DNA of 48,140 nt. Source: Prevotella sp. GTDB lineage: Bacteria; Bacteroidota; Bacteroidia; Bacteroidales; Bacteroidaceae. Of this stretch, positions 1 to 7,058 are shown in pieces; position 1 is the first letter of the stretch, and each line of letters opens with the position of its first letter. The notes under the pieces were generated by a model, which saw only the letters and a program-made list of their open reading frames with translations, was not told the DNA's origin and made no database searches. The stretch is from contig JAFZRU010000051.1 of assembly GCA_017619755.1 (NCBI GenBank), positions 1-48,140 of the forward strand. The letters run 5' to 3'. Made by a program: the position numbers and the translations under genes.

Positions 1-22
1 AATTTGCATTTTTTCAACGTGT

Positions 23-44
23 GTTCCGAATAGACATTCGGAAC
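23..44. repeat. Perfect inverted repeat, 9-bp stem
   Basis: GTTCCGAAT, a 4-base AGAC loop, then ATTCGGAAC. It is not followed by a T tract on the plus strand, so it is not an obvious rightward terminator. On the minus strand the stem is followed by the T-poor sequence ACACGTTG, so it is not an obvious leftward one either. Confidence 0.6.
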
Positions 45-212
45 TAGCTTAATTATGTCAAAAAATAAAAGGTCTGTTAGAAAACCTCGTTTCTCCACCG
101 TAAAGACAAGCATGGTCTTTTCCTTTTTTAGAGGAAATATATGGAATTATTTCCATAATTGCAAACTATTGGATGGTGAAGGAAGTAAAAATCAGAACTA
201 TTTTCGGTATTT

Positions 213-305
213 ATCCGAAAATACGGAAATCTTTTTGTGGGATTCATCCGAAAATACGGGAATCTTTTTGCGGGTTTTATCCGAAAATACGGGAATCTTT
301 CGTCC
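213..305. repeat. 33-bp tandem repeat, nearly three copies
   Basis: Units start at 213, 246 and 279, exactly 33 bp apart. Each begins ATCCGAAAATACGG and continues with AATCTTT. The third unit diverges after about 27 bases. The unit length is a multiple of three, so one frame reads a repeated S-E-N-T-G-I-F peptide, but nothing else supports coding. There are no spacers, so it is not a CRISPR array. The sequence just upstream (TTTTCGG) also pairs with the CCGAAAA in the unit. Confidence 0.85.
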
Positions 306-323
306 TTATGTCATAATGCTTTT

Positions 324-408
324 GCCCCTGCAGGGCGCATTCTACTCCGTTATTTACCATTTACCCAGGGCGTTGCCCTGGGCTGGTATCTCCTTGGCCT
401 TTCAGGCC
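324..408. repeat. Cluster of short GC-rich hairpins (dispersed-repeat-like)
   Basis: Three hairpins lie in a row: GCCC-CTGCA-GGGC (324-336), CCCAGGGC-GTT-GCCCTGGG (364-382) and GGCCT-TTC-AGGCC (396-408). Two have 3-base loops. From memory, similar sequence with CAGGGC..GCCCTGGG occurs in many copies between genes in Bacteroidales; I cannot check this here. Its function is unknown. Confidence 0.6.
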
Positions 409-471
409 GTCTTTGCACAAAATCCATCCACACAGTACGGAATCTTTCACCTCTGTAAGGATGCATAAAGT

Positions 472-559
472 AATTCCCTACAAATGCATCGGCCTCTTGG
501 CGTTAGGCATGAAGGAATTCCCTACGCGAGCACCGGCCTCTGGGCGTTTGAAGAGGTGC
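472..559. repeat. 44-bp tandem duplication
   Basis: AATTCCCTAC recurs at 472 and 516, and GCATCGGCCTCTTGGCGTT (486-504) recurs as a near-identical copy at 530-548, all offset by 44 bp. The second copy is followed within 45 bases by the stop codon of the leftward acetyltransferase gene. Confidence 0.75.
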
Positions 560-604
560 TTAAGGAAGTATGCGGATAAACATATATTACAGGAGGAGGA
601 TGGA

Positions 605-1036
605 CTATAAGTCCTTCTCCATCCTGTAGCAAGTGAAAGTCTCACCATCTATCCTTTTTTCGAGGTCGGCGATATAACCCATCGCTTCATAGAAGGGGAT
701 TTTGTTGTCGCGGCTCTCGACAACGGCGATGGTGAAACCCTGCTCTTTGGCCCATGCCTCAGCCTCTCTGACAATGAGCGTTCCTAAACCTTGATGACGA
801 TATTCGGGCAGTACGACGATGCGCCCCAACATCATGTGACTGTCATCTTCGGGATACAGTCTGCAAGTGGCCACTGGCAGGAAATCATCCACCGCCACGA
901 CATACTTGGTGTCCGGCGTGTCGTGCTCGTCAAACTCTACATCGAGCGGGATATGATGCTTTCTCGCCATCGCCTGGATGCGGACATAATAGGCTCCTGC
1001 CCTACCCGCCGTAGTCGTAGCCCTAAGTATCTCCAT
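605..1036 (-). CDS. GNAT family N-acetyltransferase
   Basis: A 143-residue single-domain protein of the GCN5-related N-acetyltransferase fold. The acetyl-CoA pyrophosphate-binding motif is seen as R80-H-Q-G-L-G85 after a beta-strand (GRIVVLPEY), followed by the helix with EAEAWAKEQG and the late FYEAMGY element typical of the family. Substrate cannot be predicted. The ATG lies 14 bases behind the stop of the carbonic anhydrase gene, so the two are probably one transcript. The stop codon sits inside a small hairpin (GGACT-ATA-AGTCC, 602-614). Confidence 0.9.
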   Translation of the reverse strand: MEILRATTTAGRAGAYYVRIQAMARKHHIPLDVEFDEHDTPDTKYVVAVDDFLPVATCRLYPEDDSHMMLGRIVVLPEYRHQGLGTLIVREAEAWAKEQGFTIAVVESRDNKIPFYEAMGYIADLEKRIDGETFTCYRMEKDL

Positions 1037-1050
1037 GGCTCTCCTCTTGT

Positions 1051-1593
1051 TTAGCAGATTTCTTCCAGTTCCCCGGTCTCGGAATCAATGATAAACCCTC
1101 TTACCACGATGTCTTTGGGAACGAGGGGATGCGTCTTGATGGTCTCCACGGTCTTTCGTACGGAGGTTGTCGTGTCCTTGAAGCCCTCCAACCACGCATG
1201 GAGGTCTATGCCACACTTGCAAATGGTGTCAAGTGTCTCGTCCGTCACGCCACGCGCAATCATCTCATGGTGAAAATGGTCGAAACTCATGTGGCAGGCA
1301 CCGCAATGAGAGTGAGCCACCACCATGATTTCTTCTACACCCAACTCATAGATGGCCACAATCAAGCTTCGCATGGCAGAGTCGAAAGCCGAGATGACCA
1401 AGCCTCCCGCGTTCTTGATGACCTTGGCGTCACCATTCTTTATCCCCAAGGCGGCAGGCAAGAGTTCTGTCAGCCGGGTGTCCATGCACGACAACACCGC
1501 CAATTTCTTGTCTGGATACTTGTCGGTGATATACTTCTCGTAGCCCTTCTGAGCAACGAACGTCTTGTTAAATTCTAAAATTTGGTCAATCAT
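1051..1593 (-). CDS. Beta-class carbonic anhydrase
   Basis: A 180-residue cytoplasmic enzyme interconverting CO2 and bicarbonate. The zinc ligands are visible as C36, H94 and C97, and the D38-R40 pair in the motif S-C-M-D-T-R completes the beta-CA active site. The length fits the short bacterial type (about 160-180 residues, as in the Rv1284-like group) rather than the longer plant-like forms. It is the first gene of a two-gene leftward operon with the acetyltransferase and has its own good promoter (1619-1650). Bicarbonate supply to carboxylases is the likely role. Confidence 0.93.
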   Translation of the reverse strand: MIDQILEFNKTFVAQKGYEKYITDKYPDKKLAVLSCMDTRLTELLPAALGIKNGDAKVIKNAGGLVISAFDSAMRSLIVAIYELGVEEIMVVAHSHCGACHMSFDHFHHEMIARGVTDETLDTICKCGIDLHAWLEGFKDTTTSVRKTVETIKTHPLVPKDIVVRGFIIDSETGELEEIC

Positions 1594-1618
1594 ACACGTC
1601 AGTTTGATAAATCCATCG

Positions 1619-1650
1619 CAAAAATAGTAGTTTTATTTCAAACCTCCAAA
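1619..1650 (-). promoter_or_regulatory. Bacteroides-type promoter of the carbonic anhydrase operon
   Basis: Read leftwards, TTTG (1650-1647), 20 bases, then TATTTTTG (1626-1619). This fits the Bacteroidetes sigma-ABfr pattern TTTG-N19/21-TAnnTTTG. Transcription should start a few bases further left, giving a 5' leader of about 20 bases before the ATG at 1593. Confidence 0.75.
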
Positions 1651-1749
1651 TTTTCTCCAATCAAGTTCATTACGGATGACTTGCCCACTTGATGCAATCG
1701 AGGTGCAGACAGTCTGAATCCTCACCGCGAGCGTCGCAGGGCGGGAGTG

Positions 1750-2526
1750 TTATTGTTTCTCCGTCAGATATTTCCAATATCGCCGTGGCATGTCGTTGAG
1801 TTGTTTGCGCGGGTTCAGGCGTTCACGGATGCAGATGGCCTTGAAGTAAGTGCGCCACAAGTCTTGCAACAGGTGGTCATCGCTGCTGAGGATGTCGTCA
1901 TTGAGTTTGCCGTCGGTGAGGGAGAAGGGAACAGCCGACTCATCCTCGAAGGTGATGCGGATGGGTGGCGACTGACCGTCGTAGTGGTAGCCGTAATGGC
2001 GATGGGCGTCATAGATGAGCCACGGCTGGTCATTGAAACGGTCATGGAAATGGCTTGTGATAAGGGGCAGCACATTGTGGTCGGGTGAGATGACAGCGAG
2101 GTAGGTGCCGTCCTTCGCCTTTTGGAAGCGGACGAACTGCTTCATACGGTGGGCCTCGTGCATCACGCGGCGTGCCACCTGCGTCACGGCAAGCACGTCC
2201 GGGTCAGCAAATTCTCTCACCACGTTACATCCCCGCCGGAACACCTTGCACACAAACATGAACAGAGGTTGCCACAGTTCGGGCAGTTCCGACAGTTGAC
2301 AGGTGGAAATCATCCGCAAGGCCTCCTTTGGCAGTTGCTTCTCCAAGCCAGTCCACACGCGGCGGGCTTTCTCGTTGTCGGTAGCCACCTTGTGTATTCG
2401 TTCACAAAACAAGGGCAAGGCATCGCCGCCCGTCAGCAATCGCTCCGGCTCTTCCTTCAGCAGGAAGGCATCGAACACAGCCGAGAGCAGGCCATCCATC
2501 GTCCCGTCGAACACATACACTGTCAT
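1750..2526 (-). CDS. TIGR03915-type putative DNA metabolism protein (DUF4130)
   Basis: 258 residues, beginning MTVYVFDGTMDGLL, the typical start of this family. It has R/H-rich conserved parts (AHRMKQFVRF, YLAVISPDHNVLPLI, HFHDRF, IYDAHRHYGYHYDG) and ends with an RQLNDMPRRYWKYLTEKQ-like tail, as in the family. The biochemical activity is not established; in some bacteria the domain is fused to a uracil-DNA-glycosylase-like domain, which points to DNA repair. The ATG overlaps the stop of the upstream radical SAM gene by 4 bases (ATGA), so the two are translationally coupled, as in many genomes. Confidence 0.88.
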   Translation of the reverse strand: MTVYVFDGTMDGLLSAVFDAFLLKEEPERLLTGGDALPLFCERIHKVATDNEKARRVWTGLEKQLPKEALRMISTCQLSELPELWQPLFMFVCKVFRRGCNVVREFADPDVLAVTQVARRVMHEAHRMKQFVRFQKAKDGTYLAVISPDHNVLPLITSHFHDRFNDQPWLIYDAHRHYGYHYDGQSPPIRITFEDESAVPFSLTDGKLNDDILSSDDHLLQDLWRTYFKAICIRERLNPRKQLNDMPRRYWKYLTEKQ

Positions 2527-3812
2527 TCTCCAAAGTCCAGTTTCAGTTGCATTTCATCCGCCGCCTTTTTCCGCTGTGACTTCGACACGAGCAAGGGCCG
2601 CAAGCGTTCAGGGCGCAGTTCGTTGATACCCACGATGGGTTGCGAAAAAGACGAAGTCAGTTCGCCACAAGTGATGAAATACTTTGCCTTTTTCATCACC
2701 ACCCCCATCTTTTTCAAGTGGTAAGATGTCAGTCGCCCCGTGCGGCGAGCGTTCACGATGAGCCATGCCGACTTGGTGCCGAGGCCGGGAACACGCAGCA
2801 GTTTTTCATAAGCGGCGGTGTTGATGTCAACAGGGAAATACTCGGGGTGCCGCAGCGCCCAAGCCAACTTGGGGTCTATCTCCAAATCGAGGTGGGCGTG
2901 GTTGTCGTCCACTATCTCGTCCACCGTAAAGTGATAGAACCGCAGCAGCCAGTCGGCCTGATACAGCCGGTTCTCTCGGACGAGGGGCGGCTGCTTCAAG
3001 ACGGGCAGACGTGGGTCGTAGGTGTTCACACTGACATACCCTGAATAATAGACACGCCGCATCTGAGCCTGTCCGTAGAGTGATGATGACATCTGCAAGA
3101 TTTCGCGGTCGCTCTCTCCCGTGGCTCCCACGATCATCTGGGTGGATTGCCCTGCTGGCACGAACCGAGGAGCATGGCGAAACTTGCGGCGTTCCTCCTT
3201 GTTCTCCAATATGCCTTGTTGGATGAACTGCATGGGTTGGAACACGCTCTTGTGGTCCTTCTCCGGCGCGAGCAGTTTGAGTGATTCCTCACGGGGGATT
3301 TCAATGTTCACGCTCATTCGGTCTGCCCATTTGCCAGCCTCTGTGAGCAGTTTCTGGGAAGCCCCGGGGATGCTCTTCAAATGGATGTATCCATTGAAAC
3401 GGTGGACGGTGCGCAGGTCACGCACGACAGCCACCAGTCGTTCCATCGTGTAGTCGGGGGTTCGAACCACGCCACTGGAGAGGAAAAGCCCCTCGATGTA
3501 GTTGCGGCGATAGAACTCCATCGTGATCTCCACCAGTTCCGACACGGAGAGCGTAGCACGCCGGATGTCGTTGGAGCGGCGGTTGATGCAGTAGGCGCAG
3601 TCGTATATGCAGTAGTTGGTGAGCATTACCTTCAACAAGGAGATACAACGGCCATCGTCGGCGAACGAATGGCAGATGCCCACACCGCCCACGGTGTTTC
3701 CCACCATGCCCTTGCGCCCGCTTCGCACGGTGCCGCTCGACGAACACGACACATCGTATTTCGCCGACTCCGCGAGCAACCGCAGACGTTCCATCGTTTT
3801 CTCTGTCAACAT
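2523..3812 (-). CDS. TIGR03916-type putative DNA repair/modification radical SAM protein
   Basis: 429 residues. The radical SAM cluster motif CxxxCxxC is C68-C72-C75 in NYCIYDCAYC, so a [4Fe-4S] cluster and S-adenosylmethionine chemistry are expected. Extra cysteines (C23, C47, C56) lie upstream. Near residue 335 a helix-hairpin-helix element (LLRVPGLGTKSAWLI) suggests DNA binding. The family is annotated as a putative DNA modification/repair enzyme but its reaction is unknown. It is first in a two-gene coupled operon with the TIGR03915 gene. A TAnnTTTG-like box (3867-3874, leftward) lies upstream without a clear partner. Confidence 0.9.
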   Translation of the reverse strand: MLTEKTMERLRLLAESAKYDVSCSSSGTVRSGRKGMVGNTVGGVGICHSFADDGRCISLLKVMLTNYCIYDCAYCINRRSNDIRRATLSVSELVEITMEFYRRNYIEGLFLSSGVVRTPDYTMERLVAVVRDLRTVHRFNGYIHLKSIPGASQKLLTEAGKWADRMSVNIEIPREESLKLLAPEKDHKSVFQPMQFIQQGILENKEERRKFRHAPRFVPAGQSTQMIVGATGESDREILQMSSSLYGQAQMRRVYYSGYVSVNTYDPRLPVLKQPPLVRENRLYQADWLLRFYHFTVDEIVDDNHAHLDLEIDPKLAWALRHPEYFPVDINTAAYEKLLRVPGLGTKSAWLIVNARRTGRLTSYHLKKMGVVMKKAKYFITCGELTSSFSQPIVGINELRPERLRPLLVSKSQRKKAADEMQLKLDFGE

Positions 3813-4023
3813 ATTCTATTACTTGTCGGTATATGCCAAGGGGAGTTCCTTTCAATCTGACACATGCAAAGATACAACAAATTCGTCTAAAAACGCCATC
3901 AACGGAAGCAGAATTCTCACAACCCATCAATTCTTTGATTTTTTCCAAAAAAAATTCTTCTACGCAATAAAACTTCGCAATAAAGTTGTATCTTTGCACC
4001 ATCATTGCGAAAATTATGATAAT

Positions 4024-4080
4024 ATGACAAAAAGAGAGAGGTCAAGAACAGCTTACTCCTTCCTCAGTTCAATGACTTAG
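4024..4080 (+). CDS. Possible 18-residue leader ORF
   Basis: ATG at 4024 opens an 18-codon frame (MTKRERSRTAYSFLSSMT) ending TAG at 4080, about 27 bases after a TATCTTTG promoter box and 55 bases before the start of the large downstream gene. Its codons 4-7 form the left arm of a stem whose right arm is followed by seven Ts. It is not enriched enough in one amino acid to suggest a classic attenuator. Coding is unproven. Confidence 0.3.
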   Translation: MTKRERSRTAYSFLSSMT

Positions 4081-4107
4081 CCGTTCAATTACCTCTCTTC
4101 TTTTTTT
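4034..4107 (+). promoter_or_regulatory. Long-loop stem with T tract in the leader
   Basis: GAGAGAGGT (4034-4042) pairs with ACCTCTCTT (4091-4099; one G-U) across a loop of about 48 bases, followed by a run of seven Ts (4101-4107). The left arm lies inside the possible leader ORF, so a translating ribosome would block it. This could be a conditional terminator for the gene starting at 4136, but the long loop makes it weaker than a normal terminator. Confidence 0.35.
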
Positions 4108-4135
4108 GTCAGCACAACAAGGAGAGGACAACACC

Positions 4136-6394
4136 ATGAACAAAAACCTGACCAAAGTGGCGTTGCGTTATCGCGCCATATTCCTCGACATCGACCGTGA
4201 GAAAATCGACATGCAATCGGAGGCCACAGTGCCGGCGATGGCCTACACCACACGTCTTCAAGAGAAAGGCTACTGCGTCAGCGAGGAACTCCTCCATGCG
4301 CTCAACACCGTCAATGCCAAGGATCTTGCCGGTATCACCCTATGCATCAACGACGTATTGGGCGTGACCCTCAACTGGGCGCCGCTCGTCAAGGGATGGA
4401 AAGTACCCACTGGAGAGACTTTCATCGACCATCTCGTCACCCTTGTGGCCAACATCTTCGGCAAGGAGGCAGGCTTCAACGGCGTCACGCTCCCCTGCGG
4501 GCACCTCATCCCGGAGGGCACCTTCCCCCTCGAACGCTACAACGGCTGTCCGTTCTGCGGCACACCTTTCAAGACGGCCAACTATGTTTATAAGGGTCAG
4601 GGCAGCAAACTGAAGGAACTGCGGCTTTTCACCATGGACGACATGCAGCATATCTTCCACACGCTTCTCACTTCCGCCACTCCACTCGATGCCACGCAGA
4701 AAGATTCGTTGGAAGTGTTGCTGCGTGAACTCCCCCTGCCCAAAGACCCGGGCGTCACCATGAAGGAGACCGCCATGCTCGTCGTCAAGGCGTTAGTGGA
4801 ACAGGGCAAGGACGACGAGGCGGCAAAGTTCATGAAGTCTCCCACCGACGTGTTGCGATTCCTGTGGTATGAGAAGACCGGCCACGTGCAAATCATCGAA
4901 CCAAGAACCTTGGTGGAACACGCCGGCAAGCTCCACAGCCACATTTCCCTTCCGTTGGACAGAAGCAACGCCGCCGAAGAGGAGATGAAGGAGAAGTTAA
5001 AGCTGAAATATGACCGCCGGCAATGCCTACGCGTGGCGCGATGGATGAACGCCCTCCCCATGGCCGCCCGCCAGGCAGCCGAAAACATGAACCCCAAGCG
5101 CGGGATGTGGGTGCGCATGATACGCGCTCTGCGACTGGCAGAGTATTCACACAAGAAAGGCTTCGAACGCCTTCAAGAACTGCTCGACGTGTTCTACAAC
5201 CAAGACTACACCACCTGGCAGGGACGCATCGACAAGGCCGTCGCGGCCAGCGACGCCGACAAGACACTCGCACTGCTCAAAGAGCGGCCGGGGATGTTCG
5301 CCAGATGCCTCTTCGCCACGATGCTGCGCTTCGGCAGCGAAAAGGTGCTGGCAGCGTTTGAAGAGGTGACCGAACAACTGCCCTCACGCCTCCTCCTGTC
5401 GCTTGGTAATGCGGCGGAGACGTATTTCAACCCGAAACAGACACGCATCGCCAGACCCATCACGGGAGGGACGAAAGAGATTCTTGCCAACCCCCTGTTG
5501 TGGCTTTATGACGAGAACGACCTTGCCAGCATGGCGAGCACCGTCAACGACCTCTACCAAGCATCGATGGAAAGGCGCTTTGCCACACAACAGACAGAGG
5601 CCAAGACCATCTACATCGACCCGGAATTGTACCGCATCCCCATCAGCGTGGGCGACCGCTCGACCACCATCCAAGATACGTCGTGCGCCCTGCAAGGAAC
5701 ACGCTTCAGTGTGGAGGGCGATGCCGTGCGCCTCTTCCTGCAATGGGGAAAGGGGCTGCACGCCCAGCACCTCGACATGGACCTGAGTTGCCGCATCTTC
5801 TTCCCCAACCACTCTGAAGACTGCGCATACTACCACCTGGCATGCACGGGAGCGAACCATTCCGGCGACATACGCTCCATCCCCGAGATGGTGGGTACGG
5901 CGGAATACATCGAACTGTCATTGTCGGAACTACAGGAAGCCGGGGCTTCGACGGCGGTGTTCACCTGCAACGCCTACTCCACTGGGGCGCTCTCGCCCAA
6001 CCTCATGGTGGGATGGATGGACTCCGCCCATCCCATGAAGGTGTCGGAGGAGGACGGCGTGGCCTACGACCCTTCCTGCGTGCAGCATATCGTGCGCATC
6101 AGCGAGAGCAACCTCTCCAAAGGGTTGGTCTTCGGCATACTCGATGTGCCGAAGCGCGAAATCATCTGGCTCGAAATGCCATTCACCGCACAAACGCTCA
6201 AAAGTGTCAGTATTGATAGCGTCAATGCCTTGCTGCACAAGTTGGAGACGAAACTCACCATCGGCCAATTGCTTGAAATCAAGGCCAAGGCACAACAGCT
6301 GACACGAATCGAAAGCCTCGCCGAAGCCGACGAGGCATACACCTACGAATGGGCGTTGAACCCTGCGGAGGTGACCAAACTGCTGAACGGGTAG
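4136..6394 (+). CDS. Large zinc-ribbon/RING-like protein (MXAN_6230/SCO0854-like)
   Basis: 752 residues from the ATG at 4136; a TTG 30 bases upstream is open but the ATG has a rare good ribosome site (AAGGAGAGG at 4119-4127). A zinc-binding cluster is formed by C121-G-H123 and C138-P-F-C141. The middle is helix-rich and the C-terminal third is beta-rich and acidic, with VGWMDSAHP and IVRISESNLSKGLVFGILD parts that I find reminiscent of TerD-type stress proteins. I assign it to the MXAN_6230/SCO0854 RING-domain family from its overall pattern, with moderate confidence. No signal peptide or membrane segment is seen. The function is unknown. Confidence 0.7.
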   Translation: MNKNLTKVALRYRAIFLDIDREKIDMQSEATVPAMAYTTRLQEKGYCVSEELLHALNTVNAKDLAGITLCINDVLGVTLNWAPLVKGWKVPTGETFIDHLVTLVANIFGKEAGFNGVTLPCGHLIPEGTFPLERYNGCPFCGTPFKTANYVYKGQGSKLKELRLFTMDDMQHIFHTLLTSATPLDATQKDSLEVLLRELPLPKDPGVTMKETAMLVVKALVEQGKDDEAAKFMKSPTDVLRFLWYEKTGHVQIIEPRTLVEHAGKLHSHISLPLDRSNAAEEEMKEKLKLKYDRRQCLRVARWMNALPMAARQAAENMNPKRGMWVRMIRALRLAEYSHKKGFERLQELLDVFYNQDYTTWQGRIDKAVAASDADKTLALLKERPGMFARCLFATMLRFGSEKVLAAFEEVTEQLPSRLLLSLGNAAETYFNPKQTRIARPITGGTKEILANPLLWLYDENDLASMASTVNDLYQASMERRFATQQTEAKTIYIDPELYRIPISVGDRSTTIQDTSCALQGTRFSVEGDAVRLFLQWGKGLHAQHLDMDLSCRIFFPNHSEDCAYYHLACTGANHSGDIRSIPEMVGTAEYIELSLSELQEAGASTAVFTCNAYSTGALSPNLMVGWMDSAHPMKVSEEDGVAYDPSCVQHIVRISESNLSKGLVFGILDVPKREIIWLEMPFTAQTLKSVSIDSVNALLHKLETKLTIGQLLEIKAKAQQLTRIESLAEADEAYTYEWALNPAEVTKLLNG

Positions 6395-6403
6395 GCGGGG
6401 AAA

Positions 6404-6871
6404 CTACTCGATGGTGTCGATGCGTAATCGAATGAGGCCGGCGGGCACGCGCACTTCCACCACATCACCCACGCTCTTGTTCAACAGGGCGTTGGCGATG
6501 GGTGACTTGATGGAAATCTTATTCTCCGGCAGACTTGCCTCATGCGGGCTGACAATGGTGTAGGCCATCTGTCGGTTGTTGGTGAGGTTGGTCATTGCCA
6601 CCTTGCTCAGCAACTGCACCTTGCCCGTGACCAAGCGCGACGTGTCAAGCACGCGGGCATTGGCAAGCACCCGTTGCTTGAAACGAATACGGCCTAAGAG
6701 GCGCGACTGCTCGCGCTTGGCGGCATGGTATTCGAAATTCTCGCTCAGGTCGCCCTTGTCACGCGCCTCGGCAATCGCCTCGCGCACCTGGGGAAGTTCC
6801 ACATGCTCCAACTGATGGAGTTCGGCCACAAGCTGGTCGTAGCCTTCTTGAGACATATATTCAAAACTCAT
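6404..6871 (-). CDS. greA: Transcription elongation factor GreA
   Basis: 155 residues, normal for GreA. The protein rescues backtracked RNA polymerase by stimulating transcript cleavage. The N-terminal coiled coil carries the tip acidic residues D41 and E44 in GDLSENFEY, and the C-terminal FKBP-like domain has the signature SPIANALLNKSVGDVVEV. The start is placed at the ATG giving MSFEYMSQEGYDQL; a longer frame to 6946 adds 25 residues without family support. The stop is 9 bases from the stop of the convergent zinc-ribbon gene. A TAATTTTG box (6899-6892, leftward) lies upstream. Confidence 0.95.
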   Translation of the reverse strand: MSFEYMSQEGYDQLVAELHQLEHVELPQVREAIAEARDKGDLSENFEYHAAKREQSRLLGRIRFKQRVLANARVLDTSRLVTGKVQLLSKVAMTNLTNNRQMAYTIVSPHEASLPENKISIKSPIANALLNKSVGDVVEVRVPAGLIRLRIDTIE

Positions 6872-6975
6872 AGCATTCGTGTTTGGGGCTGCAAAATTAC
6901 TCTTTTTCCCCCAAATTCCACTTCCTTTCAACAACAAATTACGCAAGGGGCGGTTGATCTTTTCATTTTAATGAC

Positions 6976-7058
6976 GGCCTGCAAGGCCTCGTGACGGACA
7001 TTCGCCCTGACGGGCGAGCGGATGGACATAAAGTCCACCCCTACAGTTACAACAGGGG
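6976..7058. repeat. Chain of four short hairpins
   Basis: In order: GGCCT-GCA-AGGCC (6976-6988), TCGCCC-TGAC-GGGCGA (7002-7017), TGGAC-ATAAA-GTCCA (7023-7037) and CCCCT-N11-AGGGG (7038-7058). The first has the same stem as the hairpin at 396-408 with a different triloop. The group lies between greA and the end of the rhamnogalacturonan lyase gene and ends at that gene's stop. There is no T tract, so ordinary termination is not the obvious role. Confidence 0.65.

Larger units (their letters stand above)
1..604. other. Gene-free, repeat-rich spacer
   Basis: No convincing gene is present. The stretch holds a 9-bp-stem hairpin (23-44), an AT-rich part with small inverted repeats (about 130-160), a 33-bp tandem repeat (213-305), a group of short GC hairpins (324-408) and a 44-bp tandem duplication (472-559). 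Open frames through it translate the repeats and show no known domain. It ends at the stop codon of the leftward acetyltransferase gene. Confidence 0.7.
3813..4135. other. Divergent promoter region and 5' leader of the zinc-ribbon gene
   Basis: This 323-base gap carries two divergent -7-type boxes: CAAAGATA at 3867-3874 (leftward TATCTTTG) and TATCTTTG at 3989-3996 (rightward). Neither has a clear TTTG partner at the usual spacing. Right of the second box is an 18-codon open frame (4024-4080) and a long-range stem ending in a T tract (see separate entries). Confidence 0.55.

Noticed and set aside
213-305. CRISPR array
   Set aside because: The 33-bp units are directly adjacent with no spacers and there are no cas genes.
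55-468. 137-codon open frame over the 33-bp repeats and hairpins
   Set aside because: It only translates the tandem repeat and the GC hairpin element; no start context, domain or neighbour supports it.
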